Source: Bin55 sp965203735
GTDB taxonomy: Bacteria > Pseudomonadota > Gammaproteobacteria > Pseudomonadales > Azotimanducaceae
Reading direction: 5' to 3'
Assembly: GCA_965203735.1 (NCBI GenBank)
Contig: OZ241909.1
Coordinates: 372,001-436,000 of the forward strand
Length of the DNA: 64,000 nucleotides
The notes under the pieces were generated by a model. The model did not search any database and was not told where the DNA came from. It worked only from the letters and a program-made list of their open reading frames with translations. The translations under genes and the position numbers were made by a program. Every line of letters starts with the position of its first letter. The first letter of the stretch is position 1. Positions 56,171 to 62,499 of the stretch are shown here, piece after piece.

Positions 56171-57418
56171 TCATGAATGCTCGGTGTAATGCTTTTGCTT
56201 TATCCAAACAAAGCCGTCTCCCTTTGAGATCACCACGACATCGATAGGTCCTCCTACCGTCTCTCTGTCCTGGCTAATTCGTCTCCTAAATTTCGTCAAG
56301 TTTACTAGTGCCTCAGCCATTGCCGCGAGCTCGTCTATTGGAAGAACAGACACGTTGTCGATAATCGGCATCCAGTGATCTGTCTTTAGGCCCTCCCAAT
56401 GGTCATGAAGATCGTTGAGTAACGACTGGACCTCCGCCGTCAATTGATCACCCAGGTCCTGCACAAGTCTAGGATCACGGTCTTCCAACTGAAAGCACAA
56501 ACGGTTCGCGAATTCGGTAAAGAGTCCAGAAATTGCAGTCGCCAGATGTCCAGCCATTGCTGGGTGAATGCCTTCCAAGAACGTGCGAACCATTTCGTGC
56601 TGGGCAAATGGCATAATTGCGGCGGGATTGCCCGGATCGATTTCCACGCACTGCTCTTCGTCTTCGACAGTCCTGATTTGACCATTGACCATAATACCCA
56701 CATCGACAGGAATGAGCCGAGGGAAATACTCGTTCTCGCCGAAACCTGCAAACACCAACCCTGTTCTTTCAGAGTTCATGTAATCGCGCGTTAACACTTC
56801 AATAACAAGACAGATTACTAAGCAAGAAGTCTGAGTTTCTAGCGGAAGGTTGGCGAATATTTCATCCTTGACGGACTCTACCTGTGGGCCAAACAGATGC
56901 TTGATTTCAGCCACCATGTCTGTGTCAAAGCCGTCAAGTCGATCCCTAGTAACAACGAGCTCGTATTGCGCTTCGATCACTGAGTGGATAATTCCAGAAA
57001 CTTCCTGTGGGGAAATACCGTCTTGTGAAATCGTCTCCTCCAGCGCAGTCTCTATCGAATCCAGCAGATGGCTTAGATACGATCGCACCAAGTGAATTGT
57101 GAATTCATTTTGGCGTTCGATGGGAAACATGCCTTGATGTGTCGAAATGAACTTTAGGAAGTCATCCTTGTAGTCGGCCAGAAACGGAAATTCTTGTCCC
57201 TGCCGTCTTTTTCGGTAGACCTTGATTATCGTCTCCCAAGGCACACCCAAGAATTCAGAAGACCCATTGATCATGATTCCTACAGGAGCGTTTTCGACTA
57301 GTTGGAACAGCTTGTCTACTGAACTGTAGATTTTGTCAGCAAATGGCATAGTGGAAGCCGCACTATCTGCGGCAAGTGCCACCGCAGTGGTGTTCAAGAT
57401 CGCGATTTCCGCTGTCAT
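56171..57418 (-). CDS. Conserved hypothetical protein with proteasome/HslV-like (Ntn hydrolase) N-terminus
   Basis: 415 residues of no named family. I start at the ATG at 57418, with GAGGA six bases upstream, giving MTAEIAILNTTAV. Removing Met exposes Thr1, as in HslV. Counting from it, LAAD puts Asp at position 17, exactly as in proteasome beta subunits and HslV; KIYSSVDKLFQL offers Lys28 or Lys35 near the family's Lys33; and PVGIMINGSSE matches the following strand and glycine turn. The remaining 330 residues are helical and acidic, much longer than HslV (about 175). A strong operon partner follows. Peptidase activity is inferred, not shown. Confidence 0.65.
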   Translation of the reverse strand: MTAEIAILNTTAVALAADSAASTMPFADKIYSSVDKLFQLVENAPVGIMINGSSEFLGVPWETIIKVYRKRRQGQEFPFLADYKDDFLKFISTHQGMFPIERQNEFTIHLVRSYLSHLLDSIETALEETISQDGISPQEVSGIIHSVIEAQYELVVTRDRLDGFDTDMVAEIKHLFGPQVESVKDEIFANLPLETQTSCLVICLVIEVLTRDYMNSERTGLVFAGFGENEYFPRLIPVDVGIMVNGQIRTVEDEEQCVEIDPGNPAAIMPFAQHEMVRTFLEGIHPAMAGHLATAISGLFTEFANRLCFQLEDRDPRLVQDLGDQLTAEVQSLLNDLHDHWEGLKTDHWMPIIDNVSVLPIDELAAMAEALVNLTKFRRRISQDRETVGGPIDVVVISKGDGFVWIKQKHYTEHS

Positions 57419-57608
57419 TTCGATTCCTCGCACCCGTCCGGAGGAAGTTGTGCCTTGAGGGGGGAGGGAGATTTTAGCGGGTGTCTAATGGGAGCACGGA
57501 TGCCCGGAACTGCGGATTGCGAACGTCTCTGCTTGGACCTGCAACTATTGAGGTTGCGGAATGGACGATCACATAGAAGGGTTTAGCTTCTTGGGCTGCA
57601 TCAGGTCT

Positions 57609-59483
57609 CTATTCCATTCGAAACCCATATCCAGGCATGAGACCCTCTACTATCCTCTTGTTCAAGAGCCTTCCAAAGTCCTCCGCCACGCTGAGTATTT
57701 CTGCCGGGGCACGTACCGACTCACCCATTCGTTGCTGAAGAGCAATGACCATAGGAAACAGTCTCTGTGCATGGCTGGTATCGCTCTGCAGCACATCTAC
57801 CAGTTCTCGTTCGGACGCATTAGCGGCAATCAGTTCCGTCACCAGCCGCAACATCTCCCCCACCTGCGTATCGTCGCTAGGGTCGAACGAGTTGTACGCA
57901 CAGCGGAACGAGTCCATGGCGATGTCGGTTTCACCGTTAGCCATCAAAGCCAATGCTCGCGATCCTGCCATGTACCAATCTATCCACTGACGAATCTCCG
58001 GTTCAAGCTTGCCCGCGCACTCCTCCAATCGCTCACCTGAGTCCTCACTTAAAGCCAATGCCTCCTCTGCCCTTCCAAGCTCCGCCAGTCTTCGGCTCTT
58101 GTAAGTCAAGGCTGCCAGTGCTGAAGGTTTCTCGTGCATAGCGCTGCGATTATCAAGCCAAGCAACCAATTGTTCGTAACAATCAATCTCGCTCTCAAAG
58201 TCACCCAACATACCGTGTGCGATCCCCTTATACAGCCACGCCGACTTCACATGAATCCGAATCTCGATGTCGTCGCTTCGCCGAAAGCGGTTGATTGTCT
58301 TCTTATATATTTCTGCGGCTCGCAGATGCCCTTCGAATTGAATTTGAACGTTTTCTCCATGGGCAACCATTGATCGTGCAACCAAACGCTGCACATCCCT
58401 CGTATCGCTGTCCCCAAACCGTTCAAGCACTTTGTCCAGCAGATCTGCCGCGTGCTCTTCATTACCCAATCCGGTCTCAGATTCCGCCTTAAGGGCCAGG
58501 GCAGCCACTAACTGAGTGTCGCGCCACAGGGACTCACAATTCTCGTAGTATTCGATTAGTAGGTCGCACTCCCTTCTTGACCTCCCAAAGTCTCCGAGGT
58601 GGCAGTACGCTTTAGCAACGTTGAGACTCATGGAGTAAGCCCTGCTAATCAAAGTTGCGTCCTCTGTAGCCCTGAGTCTTTCGATGGCTTCTCCGGCCAC
58701 CTCAATCACCTTGCTGTACTCGTTCAAGTGCAGATAGGCATCGCTTCTCAGGTGTGCTAGCTGAGCTGCCCTATCATCATCGCTTTCCCAATTCCATTGG
58801 AATCTGGATAGCGTATCTGCCTCAAATTGATCGACGATCTCCAGCAAACGCTCCCAATTCTCGCTCCCGTAAGTGTCACGTACGTTGATTTGAAACTTAG
58901 TAACGGCATCGTTGTACCGTCTGTACTTGACTTCATCCGCAACTCGCTCGACTTCATCCCATTTCAAGTCCAGCTTAGGGTCCTGCGACAACGCCCGCCT
59001 AGCCAGCGCAAGGTCAATTCCTTTCTGAATAGTCGATGACTTAAGAGCTTCCTGCATGAGCAGATCTGAAACCCGGTATACCTCACCTACATCGTAGAAC
59101 GCCACCATGAAGTGGATTAGGGCTTTCACCACAGAAGCCTCGTCCCGCTCACGACGTAGCTTGTAGTAGATGCTGTAGAGGCGTTCGGTTGCTGCGTAGA
59201 GCCGATTTCTGCCTTTGGATTCCGAAACAATAGTCACAGCACCCCTTTGGACCAACCGTCCAAGCATGGTCGAGACAATACGAACATCGAGCCGTGCACG
59301 CTCGGCAATCTCCCCTGCGTTCGATGCTTGCCAGAGATCAATCAGCGCCACAAATACACGCCTTTCGTGCTTTGGTAGAGAATCCAAGTTGGCCCGGAAG
59401 TAGTCGGTGTTTTCATCAATGAGACCCACAAGCTCTTCCATTAGCATGCGTATTGACCGGTGGCGTGCAAACGCTGCCAGCAT
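57609..59483 (-). CDS. C-terminal half of a split STAND-type ATPase: winged helix and TPR repeats
   Basis: 624 residues starting inside the stop of the preceding ATPase gene (TAATG). The first 115 residues (AAFARHRSIRMLMEEL, HERRVFVALIDLWQ, IVSTMLGRLVQRGAV) are the lid and a winged helix that normally continue an ATPase domain. The rest is TPR-like helical repeats. A -1 shift in the overlap would fuse the two frames as GGTPRLLVMLAAF, the sequence I expect at this point of the family. Either one gene was broken by a base deletion, or a frameshift or reinitiation makes the full protein. Confidence 0.7.
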   Translation of the reverse strand: MLAAFARHRSIRMLMEELVGLIDENTDYFRANLDSLPKHERRVFVALIDLWQASNAGEIAERARLDVRIVSTMLGRLVQRGAVTIVSESKGRNRLYAATERLYSIYYKLRRERDEASVVKALIHFMVAFYDVGEVYRVSDLLMQEALKSSTIQKGIDLALARRALSQDPKLDLKWDEVERVADEVKYRRYNDAVTKFQINVRDTYGSENWERLLEIVDQFEADTLSRFQWNWESDDDRAAQLAHLRSDAYLHLNEYSKVIEVAGEAIERLRATEDATLISRAYSMSLNVAKAYCHLGDFGRSRRECDLLIEYYENCESLWRDTQLVAALALKAESETGLGNEEHAADLLDKVLERFGDSDTRDVQRLVARSMVAHGENVQIQFEGHLRAAEIYKKTINRFRRSDDIEIRIHVKSAWLYKGIAHGMLGDFESEIDCYEQLVAWLDNRSAMHEKPSALAALTYKSRRLAELGRAEEALALSEDSGERLEECAGKLEPEIRQWIDWYMAGSRALALMANGETDIAMDSFRCAYNSFDPSDDTQVGEMLRLVTELIAANASERELVDVLQSDTSHAQRLFPMVIALQQRMGESVRAPAEILSVAEDFGRLLNKRIVEGLMPGYGFRME

Positions 59484-60283
59484 TACGAGAAGGCGGGGGT
59501 TCCGCCAGTCAAGATTTGCAGTGGTCTGATCTCATGAGATTGTGGTGACTGTTCAGTTAATTCGGTCCAAAGCCGAAGGCAGTCCTTCTCGGAGAGTGCC
59601 TTCAGGTTGACGTAACGGAAGAGTTCGAAGAATGGTGCGCTTGGATCTTTCAGTTTCTCAAAAAGGCTTGTCGCAGAAGCCACCAAAATTACTTGCGGAA
59701 AGGACTGCATTGCATTGCGCAACTTCCAACCGAACTCATCGTCCATTTTGGAAAGTAGTGACTGCAAGTTTTCCACCATGAGAACCAACCGTCGATCCAG
59801 ACGATCTGCGGCATCAAGGACCGCGGCCTGAGCTAATCCTTCTATGCCCTGTTCTCGCCAACCCATGGATAGATCCGCATGTGTCGCTAGGAGCTCCTGT
59901 GCCAACGAGAAGTTTTCGTTGGAGATCTCCTTCGCCAATTGGTACAGCGTTTCCAACCAAAAGTCGGCAAGACTGTCTATTTCCAGATTCTCTTCCATGA
60001 ATCGTACTGGAAGGATTTGTCGACCTAGCTCTTTGTCTCGTCGAACTTCCGCAGCCACACGTGCGAGCAACATGGTCTTTCCGTGGCCGCGGGGCGCAAC
60101 AACGAGCGCATGTTGACAAGACGGAGTGCCGATGTTGTTGACCAGCACATCTCGGACTAATTCGAACTCGTGCTGCCGAACCACAAACTGGTTGATTACT
60201 TCGTCGTCAGACTGCAGCAGACCGGGATTGAACTTACGTATAGGTCGAGCAATCGCTGAATCTTCTGCTCTTTTTTCGCTCAT
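59483..60283 (-). CDS. N-terminal ATPase half of a split STAND-type ATPase
   Basis: 266 residues. RKFNPGLLQSDDEVINQFVVR leads into Walker A APRGHGKTML (about 63-72), Walker B RRLVLMVENLQ (about 172), sensor-like VILVASATSLFEKL and the start of the lid, where the frame ends abruptly in LTGGTPAFS. The family continues GG-N/T-PRLL here, so the protein is cut in mid-domain. The next gene carries the continuation in the -1 frame. The ATP site itself is intact. Confidence 0.75.
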   Translation of the reverse strand: MSEKRAEDSAIARPIRKFNPGLLQSDDEVINQFVVRQHEFELVRDVLVNNIGTPSCQHALVVAPRGHGKTMLLARVAAEVRRDKELGRQILPVRFMEENLEIDSLADFWLETLYQLAKEISNENFSLAQELLATHADLSMGWREQGIEGLAQAAVLDAADRLDRRLVLMVENLQSLLSKMDDEFGWKLRNAMQSFPQVILVASATSLFEKLKDPSAPFFELFRYVNLKALSEKDCLRLWTELTEQSPQSHEIRPLQILTGGTPAFS

Positions 60284-60299
60284 GTTTTTCTCGCCGATT

Positions 60300-60569
60300 T
60301 CATGATTGCCTTTTGCGCTTCTTCAACGCGACGTGGTGATTTCGGACGCGTGCTGCCCACCAGTCTTTGAGTAGGCGCGAAGAGAAAAAGTAGCCATCGT
60401 TTTCCAACCGACGACCCAATTCGCGGAGCACACTGGTTTTTCCCATATGCCGCTGACCACTTAACAACACATGGTTTCCCGCGCGTACTCGCGAGTCGAG
60501 GATTTCTAGCACCCCTTCGCGATCAAAGAAGTCGTCGCCGATTACCCAGCGCCCAGTAGACGATCTCAT
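60300..60569 (-). pseudogene. Internally deleted AAA-type ATPase remnant
   Basis: 89 residues. GDDFFDREGVLEILDSRV and GQRHMGKTSVLREL (Walker A) are the start of a full ATPase. After GRRLENDGYF the sequence jumps to FSSRLLKDWWAAR, which I recognise as resembling the C-terminal end of the same kind of ATPase. Walker B, sensors and most of the lid are missing, so some 280 residues seem to have been lost in frame. It sits 16 bases upstream of the split ATPase gene, where a complete companion ATPase is often found. Confidence 0.6.
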
Positions 60570-60610
60570 TGAGCATTCCAGCTAAAGAAATAGCCCAATT
60601 GAATCAAATA

Positions 60611-60664
60611 ACAATATCTTTGTCGACAAATCTGTTGTCAACGATATTGTTGACAACAGATTTG
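60611..60664 (-). promoter_or_regulatory. Cluster of nested palindromes upstream of the ATPase genes
   Basis: A perfect 16-base inverted repeat CAAATCTGTTGTCAAC / GTTGACAACAGATTTG (60627-60642 and 60649-60664, six-base spacer) abuts a perfect 12-base palindrome TTTGTCGACAAA (60619-60630). The element starts 42 bases before the start of the truncated ATPase gene. The repeated TTGT-NN-ACAA units look like binding sites for a dimeric repressor; an RNA hairpin is the alternative. Confidence 0.5.
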
Positions 60665-60880
60665 CAGGGCTGCCTCGAGAGTGATTCGTTGCCTTCGACA
60701 ATGCCGCGGTAAAGCTCTGAATTCACCGGCGCGACGAAACAGAAGATTCTGGGTTGGCTAATGCCCCGACAGAGAGATCTTGGCTGCCAGATCGCACCGA
60801 GTACAAATGCATGGAAGTCGCTTTTGTTCTTCTGTGCGACACAATGCTGCCATAGGAAAATCTGAGTGTGTGGAACAGCA

Positions 60881-61045
60881 ATGACAACAGGAGGAGCAAG
60901 TAGAATTGATCTAGCGTTCGACCTGGCCAATCAACTTCCGGAATTCAATCGGGAACTCTACCTCGATGAAATTATTGCCACATGGAGAAATCTGGGTCCA
61001 ATCGGTTTATTCGAATCTATCGGCCAATTGCCCTCCAATTACTGA
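60881..61045 (+). CDS. Possible small protein or gene remnant (54 residues)
   Basis: ATG frame reading MTTGGASRIDLAFDLANQ and ending in ESIGQLPSNY. The body (FNRELYLDEIIATWRNLGP) looks like ordinary soluble protein. There is no good ribosome site before the ATG. It may be the end of a gene whose start has been lost. Confidence 0.3.
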   Translation: MTTGGASRIDLAFDLANQLPEFNRELYLDEIIATWRNLGPIGLFESIGQLPSNY

Positions 61046-61202
61046 GCTGGCGCTGACGTACGGGTTTCAGCTTTCTTGCTTCCTGTTGGGCTCCCTTAAG
61101 TCTCATTTCTTGCGCTTGAAGCACCAGTTCCGCGACCCGTTTCTGCCGGTTTTCCTGTAGTTCTTGAAGTTCGCGGCTAGTCTTCTGTTGATTCATCTTC
61201 AT
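61017..61202 (-). CDS. Possible small coiled-coil protein (61 residues)
   Basis: MKMNQQKTSRELQELQEN followed by a Gln/Glu/Arg/Lys-rich helix (VAELVLQAQEMRLKGAQQEA). It overlaps the end of the minus-strand frame at 61177-61326 in an operon-like way (ATG inside the upstream stop region). The ribosome site is weak. Unknown function. Confidence 0.35.
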   Translation of the reverse strand: MKMNQQKTSRELQELQENRQKRVAELVLQAQEMRLKGAQQEARKLKPVRQRQLSNWRAIGR

Positions 61203-61326
61203 CTGCTCTACTGTCGTCTATTGTGTTGGACAAGAAGTCGAAACACTTGCCGTAAGTATGCCATTCCCACGCAACCGCAGATTCACGAGCCTGTTTTCCA
61301 ACGGCGATGGGGTCTAGTTTCGACAA
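61177..61326 (-). CDS. Possible short protein or gene fragment (about 49 residues)
   Basis: Reads SKLDPIAVGKQARESAVAWE, then WHTYGKCFDFLSNTIDD and an acidic end (ADEDESTED). Only a TTG start is available and no ribosome site, so the 5' part may be lost; the frame is open back to 61353. It overlaps the coiled-coil frame downstream. I do not recognise it. Confidence 0.3.
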   Translation of the reverse strand: MSKLDPIAVGKQARESAVAWEWHTYGKCFDFLSNTIDDSRADEDESTED

Positions 61327-61656
61327 GAGTGGTACGAGGAGGTCAGTTGCTACTTAGGACTTTCTTCTGTCGTAATTATTTGATTTCTATGCATAAAAAG
61401 TCTGTGTTGAATCGTGGCGAAGAACCCGTAAGTAGCTTTACGTCAAACTCAACATGGTAGTCCAGAACACAGAGCCACTTTGGCTTTAACTCCGACTGCA
61501 AACAATCTCGCATGTGCAAGCATGAGAAGTATGGATAATCGCAATTCCCATTTGGAATCGAATGCCGGAGACCAGAATGGTGCCAATCAATAAAGCCTCG
61601 TCGACTAGTTGTCGATTCAGACGCAATCGCTCGTTAGTCTAGGGATACCAATACTC

Positions 61657-62418
61657 ATGATAGAGACCACCACGCTCACAAAGAAATTCGGCAACACGAC
61701 AGCCATTGCCAACTTGAACCTGGCTGTTCAACCGGGCGAAATAGTTGGTTTTTTGGGACCCAACGGAGCTGGGAAGAGTACGACGGTGAAGATTCTGACC
61801 GGCATGCTCAAACCCACGTCGGGTTCGGCATATGTCGGTGGATATGACGTGGTGAAACACTCATTGGAGGCTAAGAGAAAATTCGGTTATGTGCCCGAGA
61901 ACAGCGCAATCTACGAGGTTACAACGCCTACAGAGTATCTACACCTAGTTGCAACCCTTCATGACATGGAACCGGAGAGTGCGAAGTCCAAAGCTAACGA
62001 GCTATTGCGCCTTTTTGGATTGAGCGATAACTCAGAGCAGCAGATGTTCGATTTCTCCAAAGGCATGAAGCAGAAGGTGCTGATCTGTGCTGCTCTGCTT
62101 ACGGAACCCCAGGTTCTTTTGCTCGACGAACCCCTTAATGGACTCGATGCAAATACGGTAAGCGTTGTGAAAGAGTTGCTTCGCTCGCTGGCGAACGACG
62201 GCATGACCATATTGTTCTGTTCCCACATACTCGAGGTGGTCGAACGGTTGTGTACTCGGATCGTGATCATTGATCACGGTCGAATCGTCATTCAGGGGAC
62301 TACCGAAGATATTAAGGAGCAATGGCAAGCATCTACTCTAGAGGAAGCGTTCTCGAAAATCACAGGCATCCAGGATCCGACATCCATATCCAGCGACATC
62401 ATGAATGCACTAACGTAG
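61657..62418 (+). CDS. ABC transporter ATP-binding subunit (ABC-2 exporter type)
   Basis: Cytoplasmic ATPase of an exporter. Walker A GPNGAGKST (about 39-47), Q-loop region YVPENSAIYEV near 87, signature FSKGMKQKV in place of LSGGQ, Walker B VLLLDEPLNGLD and the switch His in LFCSHIL are all present. The ATG at 61657 (MIETTTLTKKFGN) fits the family; the open frame reaches further back to 61609 without reason. The permease gene follows after 81 bases. Confidence 0.93.
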   Translation: MIETTTLTKKFGNTTAIANLNLAVQPGEIVGFLGPNGAGKSTTVKILTGMLKPTSGSAYVGGYDVVKHSLEAKRKFGYVPENSAIYEVTTPTEYLHLVATLHDMEPESAKSKANELLRLFGLSDNSEQQMFDFSKGMKQKVLICAALLTEPQVLLLDEPLNGLDANTVSVVKELLRSLANDGMTILFCSHILEVVERLCTRIVIIDHGRIVIQGTTEDIKEQWQASTLEEAFSKITGIQDPTSISSDIMNALT

Positions 62419-62499
62419 TCGGATGCAATTCTTGTATACCAACCTAGTGTGTAGCCAACCGACACTCCGCTCAGACTCATCGCTTGGTAGCAACGCCAG

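Larger units (their letters stand above)
60665..61656. other. Low-coding region with small frames between the ATPase genes and the ABC transporter
   Basis: About one kilobase with no confident gene. It holds three short protein-like frames listed separately (60881-61045 plus; 61017-61202 and 61177-61326 minus), and two longer opposing frames (60604-60930 minus; 61164-61460 plus) that I do not support. The mix of short overlapping pieces suggests decayed accessory genes. Confidence 0.4.

Noticed and set aside
60604..60930. 108-codon minus-strand frame
   Set aside because: TTG start without ribosome site, its last third is the palindrome cluster, and the translation shows no recognisable motif; weaker than the short plus-strand frame it partly overlaps.
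61164..61460. 98-codon plus-strand frame
   Set aside because: Cys/Arg-rich composition without domain features, no ribosome site, and opposite to two better small frames.
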